A DNA stretch of 45,990 bases from Rhodoglobus sp. (GTDB lineage Bacteria; Actinomycetota; Actinomycetes; Actinomycetales; Microbacteriaceae). Where the stretch lies: assembly GCA_025464445.1 (NCBI GenBank), contig JAODLY010000053.1:1-45990 (forward strand). Direction: 5' to 3'. The notes under the pieces are model-generated. The model saw only the letters and a list, made by a program, of their open reading frames with translations. It ran no database searches and was not told the DNA's origin. Below are positions 39,515 through 45,990 of this stretch, in pieces (the first letter of the stretch is position 1; each line of letters begins with the position of its first letter). A program made the translations under genes and the position numbers.

Positions 39515-39937
39515 ATGACCAATTGGAACGACAACATCATCACGCAATTCCACGAGAACGACGGCAAGGTCGGCGGGCCCTTCGAGGGAGCCCACCTCCT
39601 GTTGCTGACTACGACCGGTGCGAAAACCGGCGAGGCGCGAGTCGCTCCGATGATGTACTTCGCCGAGCCCGACGGCATCTACGTGATCGCCTCGAAAGGC
39701 GGTTCGCCGGAGAGCCCGGCCTGGTACCACAACCTCGTCGCGAATCCAGACGTGACGGTCGAGCAGGCCACCGACCACGGTATAGAGACGTACGAAGCCA
39801 CGGCCGAGCCGGTCGAGCGGGAGAAGCGCGACGAATTGTTCGCGAAGTTCGCCACGAAGGCGCCGGGGTTCGCCGGCTACCAGCTGAAAACCGACCGCGT
39901 AATCCCGGTCGTCGCCATCCGGCCGAAAGCGGCCTAG
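39515..39937 (+). CDS. F420H2-dependent (Ddn-type) nitroreductase/quinone reductase family protein
   Basis: Protein of 140 aa of the deazaflavin-dependent nitroreductase family (split beta-barrel). Signatures: HLLLLTTTGAKTGEARVAPMMYF, the GSPESPAWYHNLVANPDVTVE segment and the C-terminal TDRVIPVVAIRP. Ddn of M. tuberculosis reduces menaquinone with F420H2 and activates nitroimidazoles. No F420 biosynthesis gene is in the window. Start ATG is 1 nt after the DUF2510 gene stop. Its TAG overlaps the stop of the convergent 232-aa gene (CTAG). Confidence 0.92.
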   Translation: MTNWNDNIITQFHENDGKVGGPFEGAHLLLLTTTGAKTGEARVAPMMYFAEPDGIYVIASKGGSPESPAWYHNLVANPDVTVEQATDHGIETYEATAEPVEREKRDELFAKFATKAPGFAGYQLKTDRVIPVVAIRPKAA

Positions 39938-40632
39938 CGCGCCAGCGTCCAGGCCCGGCGCTTGACGAGCACGTGGCCGCGCTTGGTCGTCAGGCGCGTC
40001 CACGGGCCGGATTCGTAGATCGACACGGTATCCCCTTCGCCGAGGAAGCCGAGGCTGAGGGCGGCGAAGGCCGCTCCCGCCGGCACGAAGTCGAGGCCGT
40101 CGATCGGGCGACCCCAGATCTCGGTGCGCACCCGATGAACGATCTGCTCGCCCGTGCCGCTGGGGATCGCCGTCGCGACCTCGTCTATGCCTTTCCTGGC
40201 CACGGCATCCAGCACATCCCACTGGGTCGATGGCATCGGCTTCCACCCACCGCGGGGCGGGGAGATGGCCGCCCAGCTCACCGAGTTGACCTCCATCGGG
40301 ATCGTCACGACGATGGGTTCGGCGACATCCGCAGCGGCCGCCGCCTGCAGCAGCCCCTCGACACGCATGAGCAGCGAACGCACCGGCACGACCACGTCGA
40401 ACGCGTCGGGCTCGTCAGGACCGGAGCTGGCGAGGGCGAACGTCCGCAGGCCCAGCACCGTCGGGCTCTCGTCGAGCAGCCCTGATGGATGCAGCACAGA
40501 GACGTAGACCGCGAGCACGCCGGACCCGGCGATGAGCCGCACCGAGCCGTCCTCCACCCGCACGGCGCGCCCCAGAAACACGTGCAGGTCGCCGAGCGCG
40601 AGGGAATCTACAAGAGTGAATGTGCTGCTCAT
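39934..40632 (-). CDS. Uncharacterised actinobacterial protein, 232 aa
   Basis: Soluble protein of 232 aa without signal peptide or membrane helices. It has beta-rich N- and C-terminal parts and a conserved-looking middle (VNSVSWAAISPPRGGWKP, then TQWDVLDAVARKGIDEVATAIP). I do not recognise a named family. Start ATG 40632 has no RBS; a TAGTTT -10 box is 8 nt upstream on the minus strand and overlaps the -10 of tesB on the other strand. The two divergent start codons are only 20 nt apart. Function unknown. Confidence 0.75.
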   Translation of the reverse strand: MSSTFTLVDSLALGDLHVFLGRAVRVEDGSVRLIAGSGVLAVYVSVLHPSGLLDESPTVLGLRTFALASSGPDEPDAFDVVVPVRSLLMRVEGLLQAAAAADVAEPIVVTIPMEVNSVSWAAISPPRGGWKPMPSTQWDVLDAVARKGIDEVATAIPSGTGEQIVHRVRTEIWGRPIDGLDFVPAGAAFAALSLGFLGEGDTVSIYESGPWTRLTTKRGHVLVKRRAWTLAR

Positions 40633-40652
40633 CGCGTTCTAAACTACAGGGC
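40633..40652. promoter_or_regulatory. 20-bp bidirectional leaderless promoter
   Basis: Only 20 bp separate two divergent ATGs. TAAACT (40640-40645, plus) lies 7 nt before tesB, and TAGTTT (40646-40641, minus) lies 8 nt before the 232-aa gene. The two -10 boxes overlap by five bases on opposite strands, so one AT-rich heptamer, TAAACTA, serves both. Confidence 0.65.
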
Positions 40653-41519
40653 ATGAGCGACCCCCTCTCCGGCCTCCTCGCGGCGCTCGACCTCACCGAC
40701 ACCGGTGCTCGCACCAATGAGGACATCTTCACCGGCCCCAGCCAGTGGATGCCGCTCGGCCGGGTCTTCGGCGGCCAGGTGCTGGCCCAGTCGCTCGTGG
40801 CCGCCCAGCGCACGATTGCCGAGGGGCGCGTGGTGCACTCCATGCACGGCTATTTCCTGCGCCCGGGACAGGTCGACCTGCCGATAACCTTCTCTGTCGA
40901 TCGCATCCATGATGGCCGTTCGTTCTCCACCCGCCGCACCCAGGCATACCAGGACGGGCTGCCGATCCTCTCGGCGATCATGTCGTTCCAGGACGAGGAT
41001 GAGGGCCTCGACCACCAGGTCGATATGCCCGCCGGGCTGCCCGAGCCCGAGTCGCTTCCCGGCATCGGGGAACTGATCGGCCACGTCGACCACGCGGTCG
41101 CACAGTTCTGGGCGACCCAGCGGCCGTTCGACATGCGCTACATTCCGTCCCCCGTTTTCCTGTCGGTCGAGGGCGAGCACGTCGCGCACCAGGCAGTTTG
41201 GCTCAAGGCGATCGGCACCCTGCCGGACGACCGCAACCTGCATCGGGCAGCGCTGGCATACGCGAGCGACTACTCGATCCTCGAGTCGATAATGCGCAGG
41301 CACGGAATCCCGTGGATCACGCCGGGCCTCAAGGTGGCGAGCCTCGATCATGCGATGTGGTGGCATCGGTTCGGCCGGGTCGACGAGTGGCTGCTCTACG
41401 TGGAGGAGTCACCGAACGCGATCGGCGGCAGGGGGCTGGCGCTCGGGCGCATCTACAGCCGCGACGGCCGCCTGCTGGCCAGCGTCGCCCAGGAAGGCAT
41501 GATCAGGGTGCCGTCATGA
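40653..41519 (+). CDS. tesB: Acyl-CoA thioesterase II
   Basis: Thioesterase II of 288 aa with two hot-dog domains, hydrolysing medium/long acyl-CoAs. Motifs: GRVFGGQVLAQSL, VHSMHGYFLRPGQVDLPI and LAYASDYSILES with Asp206 matching the E. coli TesB catalytic Asp204. The C-terminal half ends DEWLLYVEESPNAIGGRGLALGRIY. It starts without an RBS (leaderless) and its TGA overlaps the next start (ATGA), coupling it to the DinB-like gene. Confidence 0.94.
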   Translation: MSDPLSGLLAALDLTDTGARTNEDIFTGPSQWMPLGRVFGGQVLAQSLVAAQRTIAEGRVVHSMHGYFLRPGQVDLPITFSVDRIHDGRSFSTRRTQAYQDGLPILSAIMSFQDEDEGLDHQVDMPAGLPEPESLPGIGELIGHVDHAVAQFWATQRPFDMRYIPSPVFLSVEGEHVAHQAVWLKAIGTLPDDRNLHRAALAYASDYSILESIMRRHGIPWITPGLKVASLDHAMWWHRFGRVDEWLLYVEESPNAIGGRGLALGRIYSRDGRLLASVAQEGMIRVPS

Positions 41520-42031
41520 GCCTCGACTGGGCAGAGAAAACCTTCGGCGACCCGTGCCGCGAATGCGGCTATGCCTGGTCCACCAGCCGCGAGGACGCGT
41601 TTGACCTGGTGAGCGCACTGCCGGCCCGGTACCGCGTCGCCACCGCCGGCGCTTCGGGAGAGGAGCGGCATCCCGATCTGTCCTGGAACGTGACGCAGTA
41701 CGTGAGCCACGTCGTGGACAACCTGCGGATGTCGGCGGAGCGGATGGTGGGCGCGCTCGAGTCCGGTGACGCCAGGGTCGGGGTCTACAGCCCGGACGAA
41801 CTCGCCGCCGCCAGGCACTACGACCAGGTGAAGCTGCCCGGCGCGCTGTGGTCGCTGGAGAATTCGGTATCGGCGTGGACCGCCGCGATGGCACGCGCAT
41901 TCGAGCACGACCTCGTGCTGCAGCATGAGGTGCGCGGCGCGCAGACCGCCGGGGAGACCGCCGTCGCGAATGCCCACGACGCGTTTCATCACGCCTGGGA
42001 CATCGAGCGGACGCTCAACCGCGCTTCGTGA
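41516..42031 (+). CDS. DinB-superfamily protein, 171 aa
   Basis: Four-helix DinB-like protein of 171 aa. It begins with a Cys pair (FGDPCRECGYAWS) and has the metal-type His residues in VTQYVSHVVDNLR and AHDAFHHAWDIERTL. Many actinobacterial members are mycothiol- or bacillithiol-type transferases, but the reaction is unknown. ATG 41516 overlaps the tesB stop; its 3' end overlaps the convergent thioesterase gene by 17 nt. Confidence 0.82.
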   Translation: MSLDWAEKTFGDPCRECGYAWSTSREDAFDLVSALPARYRVATAGASGEERHPDLSWNVTQYVSHVVDNLRMSAERMVGALESGDARVGVYSPDELAAARHYDQVKLPGALWSLENSVSAWTAAMARAFEHDLVLQHEVRGAQTAGETAVANAHDAFHHAWDIERTLNRAS

Positions 42032-42488
42032 AGACGACGGGCTCCTCGACGTAGTTGGCCCACGCCGCACGCAACGCTTCCGGGATGCGCTGCGGCTTGC
42101 CGGTTGCGGCGGTCACCATCACGAGTGTCGTCGCCGCCCTCGTGAACAGGATCCGCGGCTCGACCCCGGTCGGCGAGAACACCTCGTAGCAGACCTCGAG
42201 GCTCGCGCCGCCGATGCGACCCACCCACATCTCGATATCGACGGGCGCGCGCATGTACGGGATGGGCGCGAGGTACTCGACCTCCTGCCGCGCGATGAGC
42301 GCGATCATCTCAGCGCCCGGCCGCGCGTCGAGCACCGCGGTATCCGCGCCGGGGCCGGTGCCCTCGTCCGGACGCCAAAATGCCTGGATGCGTGCCTCCT
42401 CGAGCAGGCGCAGCATCTCCGCGTTGTTCACGTGCGCATACGCGTCGAAATCGCTCCAACGCAGCGGGATGTCGACGTGCAGTCTCAT
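42015..42488 (-). CDS. 4HBT-type acyl-CoA thioesterase (YbgC/FadM-like)
   Basis: Single hot-dog thioesterase of 157 aa. The motif RWSDFDAYAHVNNAEMLRLLEEAR places catalytic Asp15 and His19-Asn21 as in 4-hydroxybenzoyl-CoA/YbgC thioesterases. Substrate unknown, probably a short or aromatic acyl-CoA. ATG 42488, 41 nt after ettA on the same strand, so it may be read from the ettA transcript. It overlaps the DinB-like gene at the 3' end. Confidence 0.88.
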   Translation of the reverse strand: MRLHVDIPLRWSDFDAYAHVNNAEMLRLLEEARIQAFWRPDEGTGPGADTAVLDARPGAEMIALIARQEVEYLAPIPYMRAPVDIEMWVGRIGGASLEVCYEVFSPTGVEPRILFTRAATTLVMVTAATGKPQRIPEALRAAWANYVEEPVVFTKRG

Positions 42489-42529
42489 GGTCTGATCTCG
42501 ATACGCGCTGGCGCGCTACTCGATCGGCC

Positions 42530-44212
42530 TTAGTCCCGGGTGAGCTTGCGGTAGGCGCTGCGGTGCGGCTTCGCGGCATCCGGTCCGAGGCGCTCGATCT
42601 TGTTCTCCTCGTACGACTCGAAGTTGCCCTCGAACCAATACCACCTGGACGGGTTCTCGTCCGTGCCCTCATAGGCGAGGATGTGGGTCGCGATCCTGTC
42701 GAGGAACCACCGATCGTGGGTGATCACCACCGCACAGCCGGGGAATTCGAGCAGCGCATTCTCGAGGCTGCCGAGAGTCTCGACGTCCAGGTCGTTCGTG
42801 GGCTCGTCGAGCAGCAGCAGGTTGCCGCCCTGCTTGAGGGTGAGTGCCAGGTTGAGGCGGTTGCGTTCGCCGCCGGAGAGCACGCCGGCCTTCTTCTGCT
42901 GGTCGGGTCCCTTGAAACCGAACTGGCTCACGTAGCCGCGGCTCGGGATCTCGGTCTTGCCGACCTGGATGTAGTCCTGGCCGTCCGAGACGACCTCCCA
43001 CAGCGTCTTGTTCGGGTCGATGCCACCGCGATCCTGGTCGACGTAGGAGATGTCGACCGTCTCGCCGATCCTCAGGTCGCCGGAGTCGAGCGGCTCGAGA
43101 CCGGTGATCGTCTTGAACAGCGTCGTCTTGCCGACGCCGTTCGGGCCGATGACACCGACGATGCCGTTGCGCGGCAGGGTGAAGCTCAGGCCGTCGATGA
43201 GGATGCGCCCGTCGAAGCCCTTCTTGAGGTCTTTCGCGTCGATCACCTGCGAACCCAGCCGGGGACCGACCGGGATGACGAGCTCCTCGAAATCGAGTTT
43301 GCGGGTTTTCTCGGCCTCCGTAGCCATCTCCTCGTAGCGGGCGAGGCGCGCCTTCGACTTGACCTGGCGGCCCTTGGCGTTGCTGCGCACCCATTCGAGC
43401 TCGCTCGACAGCCGCTTGGCGAGCTTGGCATCCTTCTTGCCCTGCACTTCGAGACGAGCGCCCTTCTTCTCCAGGTAGGTGGAGTAGTTGCCCTCGTAGG
43501 GGTAGAGGTGACCGCGGTCGACCTCCGCGATCCATTCGGCGACATGGTCGAGGAAGTATCGATCGTGGGTGACGGCGAGCACTGCGCCGTGGTACTTGGC
43601 GAGGTGCTGCTCGAGCCACAGCACACTCTCGGCGTCGAGATGGTTTGTGGGCTCGTCCAGCAGCAGCAGATCGGGCTTCTGCAGTAGCAGCTTGGTCAGC
43701 GCGACACGGCGCTTCTCCCCGCCGGAGAGGTTGGCGACACTCGCGTCGCCGGGGGGCGTGCGCAGGGCATCCATCGCCTGTTCCAGCTGGGAGTCGAGAT
43801 CCCATGCGTCCGCGGCGTCGATCTCCTCCTGCAGGGTGCCCATCTCGGCCAGCAGGGAATCGAAGTCTGCGTCGGGCTCGGCCATCGCGAGGCCGATGGC
43901 CGCATGGCGGTCGACCTTGTCCTTGATCTCGCGCACGCCCTCCTGCACGTTCTCGAGCACCGTCTTCGTCTCGTCGAGCACGGGCTCCTGCATGAGGATG
44001 CCCACACTGTAGCCGGGGCTCAGCCGCGCCTCGCCGTTCGACGGGGTGTCGAGGCCTGCCATGATCTTGAGGATCGTGGACTTGCCGGCACCGTTCGGGC
44101 CGACAACGCCGATCTTCGCGCCGGGGAAGAAGGACATCGTGACGTCATCGAGGATGAGCTTGTCGCCGACAGCCTTGCGGGCGCGCACCATCGAATAAAT
44201 GAATTCGGCCAT
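42530..44212 (-). CDS. ettA: Energy-dependent translational throttle protein EttA (ABC-F)
   Basis: ABC-F ATPase of 560 aa, soluble with two nucleotide-binding domains. NBD1: Walker A GPNGAGKST, signature LSGGEKRRVAL, Walker B LLLLDEPTNHLD. NBD2: GPNGVGKTT, LSGGERNRLNLA, LLLLDEPTNDLD. The arm and inter-domain linker (ELEWVRSNAKGRQVKSKARLARYEEM) are the EttA type. EttA binds the ribosomal E site and gates the first peptide bond according to ATP/ADP. ATG 44212 follows a TAGAAT -10 box by 6 nt with no RBS, so the mRNA is probably leaderless. Confidence 0.96.
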   Translation of the reverse strand: MAEFIYSMVRARKAVGDKLILDDVTMSFFPGAKIGVVGPNGAGKSTILKIMAGLDTPSNGEARLSPGYSVGILMQEPVLDETKTVLENVQEGVREIKDKVDRHAAIGLAMAEPDADFDSLLAEMGTLQEEIDAADAWDLDSQLEQAMDALRTPPGDASVANLSGGEKRRVALTKLLLQKPDLLLLDEPTNHLDAESVLWLEQHLAKYHGAVLAVTHDRYFLDHVAEWIAEVDRGHLYPYEGNYSTYLEKKGARLEVQGKKDAKLAKRLSSELEWVRSNAKGRQVKSKARLARYEEMATEAEKTRKLDFEELVIPVGPRLGSQVIDAKDLKKGFDGRILIDGLSFTLPRNGIVGVIGPNGVGKTTLFKTITGLEPLDSGDLRIGETVDISYVDQDRGGIDPNKTLWEVVSDGQDYIQVGKTEIPSRGYVSQFGFKGPDQQKKAGVLSGGERNRLNLALTLKQGGNLLLLDEPTNDLDVETLGSLENALLEFPGCAVVITHDRWFLDRIATHILAYEGTDENPSRWYWFEGNFESYEENKIERLGPDAAKPHRSAYRKLTRD

Positions 44213-44274
44213 GCCCCGATTCTACCGAGAGCGCGACGGCCGGATTGCGCCGACGGCGGCCGCGGGAAGGGCCG

Positions 44275-44757
44275 CTACCAGTCGATCGGACGCGTCGTGC
44301 CGACCAGGCACGCCCCCGAGGCGAGGATCGGGCCGATGACACCGTGGTAGCCGGCACCGTTGAACTGGCCGACGAGGCACTGGCCTTTGACCCGAATCGA
44401 GAACACTATCGAGTCGACAGGCTCGCCGATGGAGGTCTGGTCGGGCGTGACCTCCATGTCCTGTTTGCGGAAGCCGGCGGCGATGAGGTTGTCGATGATG
44501 CTCTTGCCGTCGGATTTGCCGTGCGAGGCATAAAAGGCCTGGTTCGTCGCGTCGAAGAACTGCTGGTTCGCGGCCGCGCTGTCACCCGGGCGCAACACCG
44601 GTGCGGTATTCGGCGCTGGGGTACTCGAAGCCGAGGCCGAGGGCGTGTAGGTGGGTACCGGGGTTGGCACACCCGGCGTGCAGCCGGCGAGAGCCGCCAC
44701 CGCCAGGGTACCCACGGCCGCCGAATACGCGAGGCTGCGCGCGCGCGAGGTGCCCAT
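44275..44757 (-). CDS. Putative lipoprotein, DUF6993-like, 160 aa
   Basis: Exported lipoprotein of 160 aa: signal MGTSRARSLAYSAAVGTLAVAALAGC with lipobox ALAGC (Cys26). A Thr/Pro/Ser linker (about 28-58) precedes a small domain with IIDNLIAAGFRKQDMEVTPDQTSIGEPVDSIVFSIRV and two Cys (GQCLVG, GACLVG). This resembles the DUF6993 domain of Microbacteriaceae; the name is from memory and not verified. ATG 44757 has GGAGGG about 10 nt upstream and a TAGAAT -10 box at 44811-44806. Function unknown. Confidence 0.78.
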   Translation of the reverse strand: MGTSRARSLAYSAAVGTLAVAALAGCTPGVPTPVPTYTPSASASSTPAPNTAPVLRPGDSAAANQQFFDATNQAFYASHGKSDGKSIIDNLIAAGFRKQDMEVTPDQTSIGEPVDSIVFSIRVKGQCLVGQFNGAGYHGVIGPILASGACLVGTTRPIDW

Positions 44758-44834
44758 CTGCCGATTCCCTCCGTTCGGCCGCACCGCGCGGCCATCCCAG
44801 AGGTGATTCTAGGGCGGGGATGCTCTACGTGCGC

Positions 44835-45344
44835 TCAGAACGGAAGCGCGGCCACCGCTTCACTCGGCTCCGACTCCTCATCGGCACTCTGCTCGGGCGT
44901 CTCGGAAGAGTCGGCGGCGGCCTGCGTGGGTTGCCCGTCAGGGGCCTGGCCCTCCGCGGGTTGATCGGCCGTCGTCACCGCAGTCGAGGAGATGCTCCGC
45001 GAGAAGACCGACGTGCCCCACATGAGGTCGTGGCCGATCGCGTCGGCCTCGACGTCGATGTTGGTGCCGACGCGCTCGCCGTTCTCCCACTCACGGATGC
45101 GCAGCCGCCCCGACACGATGATGCGGTCGCCCTTGCCGACCGAGCCAGCGCTGTTGATCGCCAACTGGCGGAACGCGGTGATCGTGTACCAGTTCGTGTC
45201 GCCGTCGATCCAGCGCTCCTTCGAACGGTCGAAGCGCCGCTGGGTCGAGGCCAGCCTGAAGGAGGTGATGGGCAATCCCTCGCTCGTCACGATGTGCCGT
45301 GGCGCCGTCGCGACGAGGCCGGTGAGGGTGATGCTGTCAGTCAT
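44835..45344 (-). CDS. ssb: Single-stranded DNA-binding protein (second SSB type)
   Basis: SSB of 169 aa with an OB fold (about 3-110: ITLTGLVATAPRHIVTSEGLPITSFRLAS ... TNWYTITAFRQLAINSAGSVGKGDRIIVSGRLRIREW). The tail (about 120-169) is Gln/Pro/Glu-rich and ends AVAALPF. The terminal Pro-Phe that docks partner proteins is kept but the DDDI acidic run is replaced by Ala residues, with the acidic cluster placed a little earlier. This points to a paralogue of the replicative SSB, perhaps for repair or competence. ATG 45344 has GGAG 5 nt upstream. Confidence 0.9.
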   Translation of the reverse strand: MTDSITLTGLVATAPRHIVTSEGLPITSFRLASTQRRFDRSKERWIDGDTNWYTITAFRQLAINSAGSVGKGDRIIVSGRLRIREWENGERVGTNIDVEADAIGHDLMWGTSVFSRSISSTAVTTADQPAEGQAPDGQPTQAAADSSETPEQSADEESEPSEAVAALPF

Positions 45345-45452
45345 GATGCTCCGTCCGTGAGAAAGTGGCCGGAGCCCGGCGCGACACTCGTGCCGGGAAG
45401 CCGCGCCGGGATCCGATAAAGCCAAGTGTCGGTTCCCCCGGCGCACGAGAAG

Positions 45453-45484
45453 GCCGGCCGACCCCACCTGGGGAGTCGGCCGGC
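45453..45484 (-). terminator. Terminator hairpin downstream of msrA
   Basis: GCCGGCCGAC pairs exactly with GTCGGCCGGC, and an inner CCCC/GGGG pairing (one bulged A) gives a stem of about 14 bp. It lies 20 nt past the msrA stop and before ssb on the same strand. On the minus strand CTTCTCG follows. Confidence 0.65.
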
Positions 45485-45504
45485 GATCGCGGAACTGGTG
45501 GGGA

Positions 45505-45990
45505 CTAGGAGGCGAGCACGTACTCTGCGAACGACTTGCGGATCTTGTTGACCTTCGGCAGCGCGACGGCCATGCAGTAGCCCTGGCCCGGGTTCTTCGC
45601 GAAGAAGTCCTGGTGGTAGTCCTCGGCGCGGTACCAGTCGCCTAGTGGCTCGAGGGTCGTGACGATGCCACCGTCCCAATACTCGGCGGCCCGGTCGCGG
45701 GCAGCCTCGAAGAGAGCCTTCTGCTCGTCGTTCTCGTAGAACATCGCCGAGCGGTACTGGGTGCCGACGTCGTTGCCGTGCCGGTTCAGCTGGCGCGGGT
45801 CGGGGAGGGTGAAGAACACGTCGAGGATGACTCCCGGCGGGATCACCGTCTCATCGAAGATGACCTTGACCGACTCGGCATGACCGGTGCGGCCGGTGGT
45901 GACGTCGTGATACGTCGGCTTGTCGGTGTGGCCGCCGGTGTAGCCCGAGACCACGTCCTGCACGCCCTTGAGCGTGCGGTAGACCGCGTC
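45505..45990 (-). CDS. msrA: Peptide methionine sulfoxide reductase MsrA (5' end outside window)
   Basis: Repair enzyme that reduces methionine-S-sulfoxide in proteins. The window holds 161 residues; the catalytic GCFWC motif and the start codon lie beyond the right edge. The visible part begins DAVYRTLKGVQDVVSGYTGG, followed by PTYHDVTTGRTGHAE, the family motif DPRQLNRHGNDVGTQYRS and the C-terminal EDYHQDFFAKNPGQGYC with a recycling Cys near the end. Gene is truncated by the window, not broken. Confidence 0.95.
   Translation of the reverse strand, partial: DAVYRTLKGVQDVVSGYTGGHTDKPTYHDVTTGRTGHAESVKVIFDETVIPPGVILDVFFTLPDPRQLNRHGNDVGTQYRSAMFYENDEQKALFEAARDRAAEYWDGGIVTTLEPLGDWYRAEDYHQDFFAKNPGQGYCMAVALPKVNKIRKSFAEYVLAS

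Noticed and set aside
44256-44275. GCGGCC...GGCCGC hairpin after the DUF6993-like lipoprotein gene
   Set aside because: Only a 6-bp stem, common by chance at this GC content; not strong enough to call a terminator.
1-45990. CRISPR array, insertion sequence, prophage or integrative element
   Set aside because: No regularly spaced repeats, transposase, integrase or phage genes; both tRNA genes lack flanking duplicated ends.

Overview
The window is a GC-rich, gene-dense stretch of an actinobacterial chromosome, most likely from the family Microbacteriaceae. The evidence is tandem clpP genes, several DUF2510 proteins, an F420-dependent (Ddn-type) reductase homologue, mycothiol/DinB-type proteins, a RpiB with Glu in place of the catalytic Cys, and an accD1-accA1-fadE19-maoC-citE plus bkdABC arrangement like that of Mycobacterium tuberculosis. 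Many genes have a TANNNT -10 box only 6-8 nt before the start codon, which implies leaderless mRNAs. I see no insertion sequence, prophage, CRISPR array or rRNA. Both ends cut a gene: clpP1 at the left and msrA at the right.

Region 1 (1-7110) is housekeeping: clpP2-clpP1, a TPR protein, a 56-aa Cys-rich protein, tRNA-Pro followed by trigger factor (tig) with a His-rich tail, a CASTOR/POLLUX-type channel protein, tRNA-Gly with a very long hairpin, a macro-domain protein and a short CDF-like transporter.

Region 2 (7107-14397) is the least explained part. A 1223-aa polytopic membrane protein with an N-terminal CxxC/CxxC zinc ribbon is flanked by two DUF2510 microproteins whose promoter and leader sequences are copies of each other. 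A NarL-type two-component system and a Dps ferritin follow. Several palindromes lie in the promoters. This is my best candidate for an undescribed system.

Region 3 (14394-26624) holds a rpiB - nei2-like - paiB-like - amidohydrolase operon, a TIGR03086-type protein, an orphan helical protein, aminopeptidase N, a lipoprotein, an OmpR-type two-component system divergent from a small secreted acidic protein, and an mscS-glbO pair.

Region 4 (26633-38859) is branched-chain amino acid catabolism. BkdABC makes isovaleryl-CoA and related acyl-CoAs. An acyl-CoA dehydrogenase, 3-methylcrotonyl-CoA carboxylase (AccA1/AccD1), a MaoC hydratase and a CitE-like lyase can complete leucine breakdown to acetyl-CoA and acetoacetate. 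A divergent TetR gene has two 6-4-6 palindromic operators. The E3 component is not in the window. A KsdD-like FAD dehydrogenase is divergent from bkdA.

Region 5 (38914-45990) holds a third DUF2510 membrane protein, the Ddn-type protein, an unknown 232-aa protein sharing a 20-bp bidirectional promoter with tesB, a DinB-like protein, a 4HBT thioesterase, ettA, a DUF6993-like lipoprotein, a second-type SSB and msrA. Functions are family-level calls from motifs read by eye; no database search was possible.
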